Shown: in pieces, positions 17,169 to 25,923 of the stretch
Position numbering within the stretch: the first letter of the stretch is position 1
Layout of the letters: every line of letters starts with the position of its first letter
NCBI GenBank assembly: GCA_963923455.1
Contig: CAWULT010000014.1
Location: 1 to 60,584 of the forward strand
DNA: 60,584 nucleotides
Source of the DNA: CAWULT01 sp963923455
Lineage (GTDB): Bacteria > Acidobacteriota > Vicinamibacteria > Vicinamibacterales > UBA2999
Direction: 5' to 3'
Notes under the pieces: generated by a model
The model's database searches: none
Told to the model about the DNA's origin: nothing
Seen by the model: the letters and a program-made list of their open reading frames with translations, nothing else
Program-made: the position numbers and the translations under genes

Positions 17169-19133
17169 ATGTTCCGTGTCACAGCCGCGGCGCTCGTCGC
17201 CGCCATCATCACGTGCCTCTGGACGGTCGGTGGCCGCGCCGCCGGGGGCAACACCGACTGGCCCGCCTACGCCGGCGACAAGGCCAGCACCAAGTACTCC
17301 CCGCTCGACCAGATCACGCGGGCCAACGTCCACTCGCTGCAGATCGCGTGGCGCCGGTCGGCCGTGCCCGAGGAACTGCGGGCGCTCTTCCCCAACGCCC
17401 AGGCGCCCGCCAACTACCAGCACACGCCGCTCGTCGTGAACGGCCTGCTCTACATGAGCACGGGCGCCGGCGTCGTGATGGCCCTCGACCCGGCCACCGG
17501 CAAGACGATCTGGGCCGACACGCTGCCGCCGCAGCCCGACGGGCAGCCGGCGCGGGCCGGGTCCACGCGCGGTGTCGCCTACTGGACCGACGGCAAGGAC
17601 GCGCGGATCGTCACCAACGTCGGGTCGAACCTCGTGGCGCTGAACGCGAAGACGGGCAAGCGCTACGCCGACTTCGGCGTGAACGGGCAGGTCGACCTCA
17701 CCAAGGGCTTCGAGCGGCCGATCGCCGGCTGGCGCTGGAGCAGCGGCCCGATGGTCGTCCGCGACGTCGTGGTGGTCGCCGGCGTGCCGGCGCCCGCGAC
17801 CGACATCCTGAACGAGCGGGTCCGCGCGCCGAAGGAGATGCCGCCCGACGACGTGCGCGGCTACGACGTCCGCACGGGCAAGCTCCTGTGGACGTTCCAC
17901 GTCGTCCCCCGGAAGGGCGAGTTCGGCAACGACACGTGGCTGAACGACTCGTCGACCTACTCGGGCAACAGCGGCACGTGGTCGCTCATCAGCGGCGACG
18001 ACGAGCTGGGCTACGTCTACCTGCCGACGGAGGAGGCCACTGGCGATTACTACGGGGGCACGCGCCCCGGGAACAACCTGTTCGCCGAAAGCATCGTCGC
18101 GCTCGACGTGAAGACCGGCAAGCGCGTGTGGCACTTCCAGACGCTGCACCACGGGATCTGGGACTACGATCTGCCCGCCGCGCCGGTGCTCGCCGACATC
18201 CGCGTCAACGGCCGCCGCATCAAGGCGCTCGCCCAGGTCACCAAGCAGGCGTACGTGTTCGTGCTCGACCGCGCCACCGGCAAGCCCGTGTGGCCGATCG
18301 AGGAGAAGCCCGTGCCGCAGGGGAACGTGCCGGGCGAGTGGTACGCACCCACCCAGCCGGTGCCGTCGAAGCCACCGGCGTTCGACCAGCAGGGCGCGCA
18401 GGAGAAAGACCTGATCGACTACACGCCCGAGCTCAAGGCCGAGGCCGCGAAGATCCTGAAGGAGTACAAGAGCGGGCCGCTCTACACGCCGCCCGTGCTG
18501 CTCGGCGATCCGTCCGGGCCGAAGGGCACGCTGCTGGTGCCCGGCACCAACGGCGGCGCGGACTGGGGCGGCGCGGCGTTCGACAAGGAGACGGGCATCC
18601 TCTACGTGCCGTCGGCGCACATGCCCACGGTGATCGCGCTCGGCAAGTCGCAGCACCCGGAGTCGACGCTCCCCTTCGTGAAGCAGCAGGTGCCGTGGCC
18701 GTTCGGGCCGCAGGGGCTGCCCGACCCGTTCAAGCCGCCCTACTCGCGGCTCGTCGCGATCGACCTGAACAAGGGCGACATCCTGTGGTCGGTCGCCAAC
18801 GGCGACGGCCTGCGCAATCACCCGGCGTTCAAGGGGCTGAACCTGCCGCCCATCGGCGCACCCGGCCGGCTGGCCGCACTCGTGACGAAGAACTTCGTGT
18901 TCATGGGCGAAGGCAGCGACAGCGGCGTGGGCTTGCCCCCGGGCGGCCCGTGGGGCGGCAAGAAGTTCCGGGCATTCGACAAGAAGACGGGCGCCATCGT
19001 GTGGGAAATGGAGCTGCCGGCCGGCGTGAGCAACGCGCCGATGACCTACATGCACAACGGCAAGCAGTACATCGTGGTGGCCGTGTCGGGCCGCCAGTAC
19101 CCGGGGGAGCTGATCGCGCTCGCGCTGCCGTGA
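17169..19133 (+). CDS. PQQ-dependent dehydrogenase (membrane glucose dehydrogenase-like propeller)
   Basis: A 654-residue quinoprotein with signal peptide (MFRVTAAALVAAIITCLW, cleavage near GRAAG). It has the hallmarks of the eight-bladed PQQ dehydrogenase family: DWPAYAGDKASTKYSPLDQI near the N-terminus, YQHTPLVVNGLLYMST, VMALDPATGKTIW, SSGPMVVRDVVVVAG, HFQTLHHGIWDYDLPAAPVL and VPGTNGGADWGGAAFDKETGILYVPS. There is no transmembrane anchor and no CxxCH, so it should be a soluble periplasmic enzyme needing a separate electron acceptor. It is longer and more glucose-dehydrogenase-like than the two propellers at the start of the window. Substrate is a sugar or alcohol; the exact one is not deducible. 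Confidence 0.92.
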   Translation: MFRVTAAALVAAIITCLWTVGGRAAGGNTDWPAYAGDKASTKYSPLDQITRANVHSLQIAWRRSAVPEELRALFPNAQAPANYQHTPLVVNGLLYMSTGAGVVMALDPATGKTIWADTLPPQPDGQPARAGSTRGVAYWTDGKDARIVTNVGSNLVALNAKTGKRYADFGVNGQVDLTKGFERPIAGWRWSSGPMVVRDVVVVAGVPAPATDILNERVRAPKEMPPDDVRGYDVRTGKLLWTFHVVPRKGEFGNDTWLNDSSTYSGNSGTWSLISGDDELGYVYLPTEEATGDYYGGTRPGNNLFAESIVALDVKTGKRVWHFQTLHHGIWDYDLPAAPVLADIRVNGRRIKALAQVTKQAYVFVLDRATGKPVWPIEEKPVPQGNVPGEWYAPTQPVPSKPPAFDQQGAQEKDLIDYTPELKAEAAKILKEYKSGPLYTPPVLLGDPSGPKGTLLVPGTNGGADWGGAAFDKETGILYVPSAHMPTVIALGKSQHPESTLPFVKQQVPWPFGPQGLPDPFKPPYSRLVAIDLNKGDILWSVANGDGLRNHPAFKGLNLPPIGAPGRLAALVTKNFVFMGEGSDSGVGLPPGGPWGGKKFRAFDKKTGAIVWEMELPAGVSNAPMTYMHNGKQYIVVAVSGRQYPGELIALALP

Positions 19134-19174
19134 CACGGCGCGCGCACGACGATCGGGGCATTCGGGGCAGGGCA

Positions 19175-19957
19175 ATGAGGGGCGGAGCGGCGACCCACGG
19201 CGGGCGTGGCCTCGGCTGCGGCCTGATCGCCGGCTGCGCCGCGGTCGCGGCAATCGGACTGGTGCCGGTGGCCGCTGCCGCGCAAGCCACGGCGGCGCCG
19301 CCCTCGGCCCTGGCGCTGTCGCTCACCGGCGTGATCGTGGACCCGGCCGGGCACACGCCACCCGTGTGCCTGCTGCGCTGCCCGGGCGCCCGCAGCAGCT
19401 TCGTCTACGGCCTGCGCGACGAGGCGTGCGGCCTCGTCGAGATCCGCGAGATCAGAGAGGACGGGCTCCTCGTCCGCAACCTCGCCACCGGCGCCCTCGA
19501 ACGGGTGTCGCTGGCTCCAGGCGGGACGGCCGCGCCACCGGCGCCGCCCCCGGTGGCCGCGCCGGCTCCCGTGGCGGCGCCGCCACCGATGCCGGCGCCC
19601 GCGGCCACGCCCGCCCCGGCCGACACGATCAGCGTGACGCTGTCCCGCGCGCAGATCGAACGCCAGTTCTCCAACATCGCCGCCTTCGTCGACGCCGTGC
19701 ACGTCACGCCCCACGCCCGCGTCGTGGACGGCCAGCAGGTGATGGACGGTCTCGAGATCGGGGCGGGCACCGACTCGGGCATCCTGGAGCAGCTCGCGCT
19801 CCGCGTCGGCGACGTGCTCGTGAACTTCAACGGCGACGCCCTCGACAGCCCGGCCGCGGCGCTGCGCCTGCTCGGCCTGTCACGGATCACCGACCGCGCC
19901 CGGCTGCGCATCCTTCGGGACGGCCGGCCTCTGTCGATCCTCGTCACGGTGGACTAG
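19175..19957 (+). CDS. GspC-like PDZ protein (orphan type II secretion clamp homologue)
   Basis: A 260-residue protein. The start at 19175 is the first ATG giving a membrane-spanning N-terminus (GLGCGLIAGCAAVAAIGLVPVAAAA). A GspC homology-like region follows (ALSLTGVIVDPAGH; GLRDEACGLVEIREIREDGLLVRNLATGALERVSL), then a proline/alanine-rich linker (about 115-150), and a C-terminal PDZ-like domain (GLEIGAGTDSGILEQLALRVGDVLVNFNGDALDSP). This matches inner-membrane GspC, which contacts the secretin. No other gsp gene lies within the window, so the partner is elsewhere or the protein does another job. It sits 41 bases behind the PQQ dehydrogenase gene and may be co-transcribed. Confidence 0.75.
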   Translation: MRGGAATHGGRGLGCGLIAGCAAVAAIGLVPVAAAAQATAAPPSALALSLTGVIVDPAGHTPPVCLLRCPGARSSFVYGLRDEACGLVEIREIREDGLLVRNLATGALERVSLAPGGTAAPPAPPPVAAPAPVAAPPPMPAPAATPAPADTISVTLSRAQIERQFSNIAAFVDAVHVTPHARVVDGQQVMDGLEIGAGTDSGILEQLALRVGDVLVNFNGDALDSPAAALRLLGLSRITDRARLRILRDGRPLSILVTVD

Positions 19958-20059
19958 GGCGCGCGCCGGCACGTGGACACTTCCAGCGCCCGTCCAGCGG
20001 GGGACCTCGCCCCCCGGGCAACCCGGACGCCACCGGCGCCGTCCAAGGACGGGACGAGC

Positions 20060-21691
20060 ATGGGGGACGGTCGGAGCCGTGCGGGGCAGAGCCCCGATTC
20101 GAATCGAATCTCGCTGAGCCAGCATTGGCCTTGGGAGCGTCCAACGCCCGTCTACACTGGGCGTCGATGCCTCCGTGGGCTCCTGTCCGGGCTCGCGCTC
20201 GGCGTTCTGGCACTCGCCGGATGCGCGGACGCTCCTGCAGCGCCCGATCCGACGCCGTCCGCGCCCGCCCAGCCCGCCGCTCCAGCCGAGCCGGGTGCCG
20301 TGAACATCGTGCTCGGGCGCCCGGCGGACACATCGATTGCGGCGAGCGTCCTCGTGGATCCGGGCACGGAGGTCTACCTGGAGTTCGGCACCTCCCCGGG
20401 CTCGTACCCGAGCGTGACGTCCACGGAGCGGGCCACATCGGGCTATCCGGTCGTCGTCGAGGTCGGCGGACTGGCGCCGAACACACGCTACTTCTACCGT
20501 GCGCGATACCGCTCGGCGACCGAGACGGCGTTTCGGGCAGACGCCGAGCGGACCTTCCAGACGCAGCGGCCGGCTGGCAGCACGTTCACGTTCGGCGTCC
20601 AGGGCGACTCGCATCCGGAGCGCCCCGGCAACATGTTCAACGCGGACCTCTATTCGCTGAACATGCGCAACGTCGCCAGCCGCCGGCCCGACTTCTACGT
20701 CGCCCTCGGCGACGACTTCAGCGTCGAGCCGCTGCTCGACCGCAATCAGCTGTCACAGGCCAACGTCGACGCGATCTACCGCAACCAGCGGACGTATTTC
20801 GGGCTGCTCGGCCACTCGACGCCGGTGTTCCTGGTCAACGGCAATCACGAACAGGCAGCGGCCTATCTGCTGAACGGTCGCTACCCCACGCCTTTCGGCG
20901 AGGCGCCGCTCCATTCGGCGCGCGCGCGTACGGGCTACTTCGCGCTGCCGGCGCCCGGCGGCTTCTACAGCGGCGACCCGACCGAGTTGCCAGGGATCGG
21001 ACCGCTCCGCGACTACTACGCCTGGGAGTGGGGCGACGCGCTGTTCGTGACGATCGACCCGTACTGGCACTCGCCGGTGCCGGTGGACAACGGCGTGCCC
21101 GGCGTCGACAAGGCGGCCGACCCATGGCAGATCACGATGGGCGACCAGCAGTACGCCTGGCTCGAGCGGGTGCTCCGGACGAGCCGCGCGAAGTACAAGT
21201 TCGTCTTCGAGCACCACGTGCTCGGCACGTTCCGCGGCGCCGCCGCGATCGTCCACCAGTACGAGTGGGGCGGCTACAATCGCAACGGCACCGCCTACGA
21301 GTTCTCGGCGATGCGCCCAGGCTGGGCACGGCCCATCCACCAGCTGATGGACCAGAACGGCGTCACGATTTTCTTCGGCGCGCACGACCACCTGTTCGCG
21401 CGAGAACAGGTCGACGGCGTGATCTACCAGTCCGTGCCGAACCCCGCCGACAACACCTACACCGCCTTCAACAGCGACTCGTACAACCCGGCCCGGGTCG
21501 CGCTGCCCGGCGCGCGGTACGACCCGCGGGCGGGCGTCGTGTTGCCGAACGCCGGATGGCTGCAGGTGACGGTCGCGCCGGACCAGGTGACAGTGGCCTA
21601 CGTCAGGGCCGTGCTCCCGGGCGACGAGTCGAAGACCGGGGCCGCCAACGGCGCGGTCGCGGTCAGCTACACCGTGCCGGCACCCAGATGA
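20060..21691 (+). CDS. Purple-acid-phosphatase-type metallophosphoesterase lipoprotein 1 (start frame disturbed)
   Basis: The open frame encodes a lipoprotein (lipobox LALAGC) with an FN3-like N-terminal domain (about residues 85-180; NTRYFYRARYRSATETAF) and a calcineurin-like phosphoesterase domain. Metal motifs: GVQGDSHPE, VALGDDFS, NGNHE, FEHHVLG and FGAHDHLFARE. Likely a secreted phosphatase or phosphodiesterase. The nearest in-frame ATG is 20060, which gives an odd 43-residue lead before the signal peptide. A better promoter and ATG at 20167 are one base out of frame, so a one-base insertion at about 20170 is suspected (MLRGLLSGLALGVLALAGC would result). First gene of a five-gene operon; ATGA overlap with the next. 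Confidence 0.8.
   Translation: MGDGRSRAGQSPDSNRISLSQHWPWERPTPVYTGRRCLRGLLSGLALGVLALAGCADAPAAPDPTPSAPAQPAAPAEPGAVNIVLGRPADTSIAASVLVDPGTEVYLEFGTSPGSYPSVTSTERATSGYPVVVEVGGLAPNTRYFYRARYRSATETAFRADAERTFQTQRPAGSTFTFGVQGDSHPERPGNMFNADLYSLNMRNVASRRPDFYVALGDDFSVEPLLDRNQLSQANVDAIYRNQRTYFGLLGHSTPVFLVNGNHEQAAAYLLNGRYPTPFGEAPLHSARARTGYFALPAPGGFYSGDPTELPGIGPLRDYYAWEWGDALFVTIDPYWHSPVPVDNGVPGVDKAADPWQITMGDQQYAWLERVLRTSRAKYKFVFEHHVLGTFRGAAAIVHQYEWGGYNRNGTAYEFSAMRPGWARPIHQLMDQNGVTIFFGAHDHLFAREQVDGVIYQSVPNPADNTYTAFNSDSYNPARVALPGARYDPRAGVVLPNAGWLQVTVAPDQVTVAYVRAVLPGDESKTGAANGAVAVSYTVPAPR
20131..20158 (+). promoter_or_regulatory. Promoter of the phosphoesterase/YHYH operon
   Basis: TTGGGA (20131-20136), 16-base spacer, TACACT (20153-20158), with an ATG 8 bases further at 20167. 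The spacing implies a leaderless start at 20167, which is one base out of frame with the lipoprotein that follows. Confidence 0.45.
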
Positions 21692-23202
21692 CCACGCTCC
21701 GATCCGTCCGCCCCGCGCACGGCCTCCCGCGCCTCGCCCTGACCAGCGGGCTGCTGCTCTGCGCGCTCGCCACCATCCGCTGCGACGGCGGGTCGACGAC
21801 GCCCGCGGCGCCATCACCTGCCACGCCGCCGCCCGCCGGCACGGCACCCGCTTCGGCGACCGTCGACATCGTGCTCGGTCGGCCCACCGACAGCACCGTT
21901 GCGGCCAGCGTCCGCGTGAGCGTCGACATGGACGTGTACCTCGATTACGGCACGGCGCCGGGCACGTACCCGGGCCAGACGCCAGCATCGCGGATCACGC
22001 TCGGCGCGCCGGGCGTGATCGACGTCACCGGGCTCCGCCCCGACACGGCCTACTACTACCGGGTCCGCTACCGTCCCTCCACGGAAGCCACGTTCCGTGC
22101 GGGCGACGAGCGCACGTTCCACACGGCGCGCCTGCCCGGCAGCGCCTTCACGTTCGTCGTCCAGGCCGACCCGCATCTGGACGGCAACTCGAGCGCCGCC
22201 GTCTTCGAGCAGACGATGCGGAACGAACTGGCCGACCGCCCCGACTTCCTGGTCGACCTCGGCGACACGTCGATGGTCGAGAAGTGCGTGATCGCCGGGT
22301 CCGATCGCTGCGCCGCGCCGGCGCCGGCCACGCCGGCCTCGGTGTCGGCCCGCTACGCGCTGATGCGCGGTTACTTCGAGCAGGTCGGGCACTCCGTGCC
22401 GATCCTCCTGGCGCTCGGCAATCACGACGGCGAGGCCGGCTGGCTGGGAGACGGGGCGGCCGGCACGCTCGACGCGTGGTCCGTCACGACGCGGAAGGCG
22501 CTCTTCCCGAACCCCGAGCCGAATGCGTTCTTCAGCGGCAGCGCGGAGGCGGCCCCGGGCATCGGCCTGCGGCAGAACTACTATGCCTTCGAGTGGGGCG
22601 ATGCCCTGTTCGTCGTGCTCGATCCCTTCACCTACACGAAGCGCAAGCCTGGCGGCGACGGATGGGGGTGGACGCTCGGAGAGGCCCAGTACCAGTGGCT
22701 CGCGCGAACGCTGCAGACCAGCCGCGCCCGGTTCAAGTTCGTCTTCTCGCACCACCTGCTGGGCGGCAACGGCACGGAGAACCGGGGCGGGGCGGCGTTC
22801 GCACCGCTGTTCGAATGGGGCGGGCGCAACCTCGACGGGTCGTGGGGCTTCGATCGCCAGCGGCCGGGCTGGCCGGCCCCCGTCCACCAGTTGCTCGTGA
22901 ACGCTCGGGTGACCGCGTGGTTCCACGGGCACGATCACCTCTACGCGCGCGAGCAACTCGATGGCGTGGTCTACCAGGAAGTGCCGCAACCGAGCCTCGC
23001 CCGCTACGACATGCCGGACCCGGGTGCGGGGTACGGCTACCAAGGGACCGTCGGCACCACCATCTTTCCGAGTTCGGGGCACCTGCGCGTCGTCGTGAGC
23101 GCGACCGGCGCTCGCGTGGAGTACGTGCGGTCGGTGGCGCCGGGCGACGAAACGCCCGCGCGGCGCAATGCCAGCGTGGTGCACGCCTACACGCTGCCGT
23201 GA
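21688..23202 (+). CDS. Purple-acid-phosphatase-type metallophosphoesterase lipoprotein 2
   Basis: A 504-residue paralogue of the preceding gene, translationally coupled to it through ATGA. Signal peptide with a lipobox-like end (LATIRC, Cys about 32), then an FN3-like domain (VDIVLGRPTDSTVAASVRV; DTAYYYRVRYRPSTEATF) and a calcineurin-like domain with every metal motif in place: VVQADPHLD, DLGDTSM, LALGNHDGE, FSHHLLGGNG and FHGHDHLYARE. Expected to be a lipid-anchored periplasmic or surface phosphatase. It differs from copy 1 in a Cys-containing insert (EKCVIAGSDRCAAP), perhaps a disulphide loop. The duplicated pair suggests related but distinct substrates. Confidence 0.9.
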   Translation: MTTLRSVRPAHGLPRLALTSGLLLCALATIRCDGGSTTPAAPSPATPPPAGTAPASATVDIVLGRPTDSTVAASVRVSVDMDVYLDYGTAPGTYPGQTPASRITLGAPGVIDVTGLRPDTAYYYRVRYRPSTEATFRAGDERTFHTARLPGSAFTFVVQADPHLDGNSSAAVFEQTMRNELADRPDFLVDLGDTSMVEKCVIAGSDRCAAPAPATPASVSARYALMRGYFEQVGHSVPILLALGNHDGEAGWLGDGAAGTLDAWSVTTRKALFPNPEPNAFFSGSAEAAPGIGLRQNYYAFEWGDALFVVLDPFTYTKRKPGGDGWGWTLGEAQYQWLARTLQTSRARFKFVFSHHLLGGNGTENRGGAAFAPLFEWGGRNLDGSWGFDRQRPGWPAPVHQLLVNARVTAWFHGHDHLYAREQLDGVVYQEVPQPSLARYDMPDPGAGYGYQGTVGTTIFPSSGHLRVVVSATGARVEYVRSVAPGDETPARRNASVVHAYTLP

Positions 23203-23245
23203 CCGCGCCCGCACGAAGACCCGCCGCATCACGAAGATCCACCGC

Positions 23246-24607
23246 ATGATGACTCCGCTCCGCGTCACGTTCACTCTGGTGCTGGTCCTGCCAGCACTGC
23301 TGGCCGGCACCGCGACGCCGGCGCGCGCGCATGCCGGCGGCCACGACCTGCCGGTGGGCGCCTGGCTTCACGTCTGGCGGTTCCCGGGCAACGGTGAGGC
23401 CGTCCCGGGGTCACTGCTGTTCGTGTCCGGCGGCGAGGCCCACGTCGAGGACCTCGCCGGCCGCGTACACGTGTGGGCCATCGCGCGGCTGGCGCGCGAG
23501 GACCGGGCCCTCGTCGACGCGTTCCGCGTGCGCATCCTGGCCCTGCACGAACCGAAGGCGCCGGCCATTTCGGCCGGTACGCCGCCGCGCGGCCTCTGGC
23601 TGCCGTGGCTGCTGGTCGTGACCGCGCTCGCCGCCGTGCTGGCGTACCGCGCGGGCCTCATTAACGGACCGCGCCTGGCTCCGGCCGCGCTGGCCCTCGC
23701 CGCCGCCGTGGCGTGCGGAGGTGGGGGAGGCGGCGGCTCGCAGATCGTGACAGGCCCGACGCCGGCCGCGGGCGTCACGACTCACCTCCCGCTCGCGTCG
23801 TACTTCGCGCCGTTCGCCGCGCGGGTCCGCACGAGGCAGGATGCGCAGTATCTGTACGTCGAATCCGACGGCATGCCCGACCACGCGATGATGGTCGGCA
23901 TCCGCAGCTGGCAGCAGCAGGTGCCGCTGCCCCAGCCGTACTCGGGTGGCAACGCGTGGAGGATTCCGCTCGGCCCGCGACTGTCCGATCAGCCGGTGTC
24001 GGCCCGCACCGGCCTCTTTCGCGGCGCCATCGCGCTGGCCGTCAACGGCGTCCCCATCTTCAACGCCCTCAACAACCGGGGCGACGACGCGTTCCTGGCC
24101 GGTGAACTCGACGAGTTCGGGGGGCATGCCGGCCGCGCCGACGACTACCACTACCACACGGCGCCGCTCTTCCTCGGCGCCACGGTCGGGCCGACGCAGC
24201 CCATTGCGGTCGCGCTCGACGGCTTCCCGCTCTACGGCGCCGCCGAACCCGACGGCTCGCCCGTGCGCGCGCTCGACGAGTACAACGGCCACCCCGACGC
24301 GGCTGCCGTCTACCACTATCACGGCACGCGGACCTATCCCTACATCAACGGCGGCATGCGCGGCGTCGTGACCGTGACCGACCAGGTCGAACCCCAGCCG
24401 TCGCTGACGCCGATTCGGCCGGCGGGTGTGCCGCTCAACGGCGCGCGCATCACGCGCCACGCGTCGACGGGCCCAAGCGCCTGGACGCTCGAATACGAGC
24501 TGGCCGCACGCACGTACCGCGTGGAGTACCGGATCGACGGAACGCGCTACACGTTCGTGTTCACCGACCCGTCCGGCGCGACGCGCACGGAGGTCTACGG
24601 CCGATGA
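23246..24607 (+). CDS. YHYH-domain protein with extra N-terminal membrane module
   Basis: A 453-residue protein. The start at 23246 opens a signal peptide (cleavage near ARAHAG). Residues 30-110 form an unrecognised small domain, followed by a transmembrane helix (117-135) and then a second hydrophobic run ending in a lipobox-like LAAAVAC at Cys157 and a Gly-rich linker. The rest is a YHYH domain with the motif twice: YHYH at 301-304 and 356-359, with GELDEFGGHAGRADD before it. YHYH proteins are exported and uncharacterised; histidines suggest metal binding. The layout looks like a fusion of a small envelope protein to a complete YHYH lipoprotein. ATGA overlap with the next gene. Confidence 0.87.
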   Translation: MMTPLRVTFTLVLVLPALLAGTATPARAHAGGHDLPVGAWLHVWRFPGNGEAVPGSLLFVSGGEAHVEDLAGRVHVWAIARLAREDRALVDAFRVRILALHEPKAPAISAGTPPRGLWLPWLLVVTALAAVLAYRAGLINGPRLAPAALALAAAVACGGGGGGGSQIVTGPTPAAGVTTHLPLASYFAPFAARVRTRQDAQYLYVESDGMPDHAMMVGIRSWQQQVPLPQPYSGGNAWRIPLGPRLSDQPVSARTGLFRGAIALAVNGVPIFNALNNRGDDAFLAGELDEFGGHAGRADDYHYHTAPLFLGATVGPTQPIAVALDGFPLYGAAEPDGSPVRALDEYNGHPDAAAVYHYHGTRTYPYINGGMRGVVTVTDQVEPQPSLTPIRPAGVPLNGARITRHASTGPSAWTLEYELAARTYRVEYRIDGTRYTFVFTDPSGATRTEVYGR

Positions 24608-25287
24608 GGCGTCGCGGGCGCGCGCTGCTCGTCGCGGCGGTGCTGGCATGCGGGTGCGGCGGTGGATCGGCGCCGACGCCCGCCTCGCCGACGCCGGCAG
24701 GAACCGTCCGGTTCAGAGGCGATGTCTGGGCGGACAACTGGTTCGCGCTGTACCTCGGCGACCGGAAGATCGCCGAGGACTCGGTGCCCATCACGACCGA
24801 GCGGTCGTTCAACGCGGAGACGTTCACGTTCGACGGCACGTATCCGTTGGAACTCAACGTCGTCGTCAGGGACTACATCCAGAACGACACCGGGCTCGAG
24901 TACATCGGCACGCCGAACCAGCAGATGGGCGACGGCGGTTTCATCATGCAGATCACCGACACCTCGACGGGCGCGGTGGTCGCCGCGTCGAGCCCCGCGC
25001 TCAAGTGCCTCGTGGTCCACAAGGCCCCGCTGAACCCCTCGTGCGAGAAGGACGCCAATCCGTCCGCCACGTGCCGGTCCCGAATCGACCCGGAGCCGGC
25101 CGGCTGGAAGAGCCCGGGCTACGACGTGAGCGGATGGGAGAGCGCGACCGTGTACACACCGGCGCAGATAGGCGTCAAAGAGGGGTACTTCGCCATCAAC
25201 TGGCACCCATCCGCCAGCCTCGTCTGGACGTCGGACCTGAAGGCCGACAACACCCTGCTCTGCAAGCTGCGAGTGGCCGCCCGATGA
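24604..25287 (+). CDS. Unknown lipoprotein of the YHYH/PEBP operon
   Basis: A 227-residue lipoprotein of no family I can name. The start overlaps the YHYH stop (ATGA). Signal peptide with a lipobox-like ACGC. The body is a predicted beta-sandwich: TVRFRGDVWADNWFALYLGDRKIAED, YPLELNVVVRDYIQND, GGFIMQITDTSTG, and a C-terminal FAINWHPSASLVWTSDLKADNTLLCKLRV that recalls galactose-binding-like or discoidin-type folds (the DVSGWESATVY stretch is also typical). Three to four cysteines (CLVVHK, SCEK, TCRS) could form disulphides. Always-coupled neighbours suggest it works with the YHYH and PEBP proteins in the envelope. Confidence 0.8.
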   Translation: MRRRGRALLVAAVLACGCGGGSAPTPASPTPAGTVRFRGDVWADNWFALYLGDRKIAEDSVPITTERSFNAETFTFDGTYPLELNVVVRDYIQNDTGLEYIGTPNQQMGDGGFIMQITDTSTGAVVAASSPALKCLVVHKAPLNPSCEKDANPSATCRSRIDPEPAGWKSPGYDVSGWESATVYTPAQIGVKEGYFAINWHPSASLVWTSDLKADNTLLCKLRVAAR

Positions 25288-25856
25288 GGCACGCGCGCCT
25301 CGCATTGCTGAGCGCCGCGGCCATCGCCGCCACGGCGCTGGCCTGCGGCGGCAGCCCGGCCGCCCCCTCATCACCTGCCGCCGCCCCACAGAGCGGGCGC
25401 TTCACCCTCACCAGTCCGGCGTTCGTCGACGGTGGCACGCTGCCGGCCGAGCACACGTGCGATGGGACCGGTACGTCACCAGCGCTGTCGTGGGCCAGCC
25501 CGCCGGCGGGCACCCTCGAGTTCGCCGTGCTGATGTCGACGCTGCCCGGAGACGGAACGACCAAGTGGAACTGGGTCGTCTATGGGATCCCGGCTTCCAC
25601 AACCGGTCTGGCGCGTGGCAGCAGCGGCGTCGGCACGCTCGGCGTCGGCAGCGACGGTCCGCAGGCCGCCTATCAGCCGCCGTGTTCGCAGGGTCCGGGC
25701 GCGAAGTCCTACACCTTCACCATCCACGCGTTGTCGGGATCACCGCGGCTGACCGCGCCGCCCAGCCAGATCACGGGCGCGGTTCTGACGAGCGCCATGG
25801 CGTCCATCACGCTCGGCACGGCGTCGGTCACCGTGACCTATACGCGACCCCGGTGA
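25284..25856 (+). CDS. YbhB/YbcL-family (PEBP, Raf kinase inhibitor-like) lipoprotein
   Basis: A 190-residue lipoprotein: signal peptide ending ATALACGG, then a complete phosphatidylethanolamine-binding-protein fold of the bacterial YbhB/YbcL type (FTLTSPAFVDGGTLPAEHTCDGTGTSPALSW; WNWVVYGIPASTTGL; YQPPCSQGPGAKSYTFTIHALSG). The conserved ligand-pocket Asp/His region (THTCDG-like EHTCDG) is present. Members bind small anionic ligands such as phosphate headgroups; the bacterial role is poorly known. Coupled by ATGA to the previous gene and last in the operon. Together with two phosphoesterases upstream this suggests phospholipid or phosphoester handling in the envelope (inference). Confidence 0.92.
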   Translation: MRHARLALLSAAAIAATALACGGSPAAPSSPAAAPQSGRFTLTSPAFVDGGTLPAEHTCDGTGTSPALSWASPPAGTLEFAVLMSTLPGDGTTKWNWVVYGIPASTTGLARGSSGVGTLGVGSDGPQAAYQPPCSQGPGAKSYTFTIHALSGSPRLTAPPSQITGAVLTSAMASITLGTASVTVTYTRPR

Positions 25857-25923
25857 GGTCCGGCCGCGCGCGGGCGCAGTCCCGCAACGCCCGGAGTGCG
25901 CCTGGGAGCATCGCCAACGGTGT

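Noticed and set aside
17049..19253. 734-codon antisense frame opposite the PQQ dehydrogenase
   Set aside because: Composition is shadow-like; it would cover an intact, well-recognised enzyme on the other strand.
20085..20135. tRNA-like stretch around GATTCGAATC
   Set aside because: TTCGAAT suggests a T-loop, but the flanking 5-base stems do not pair and no acceptor or anticodon arm is present.
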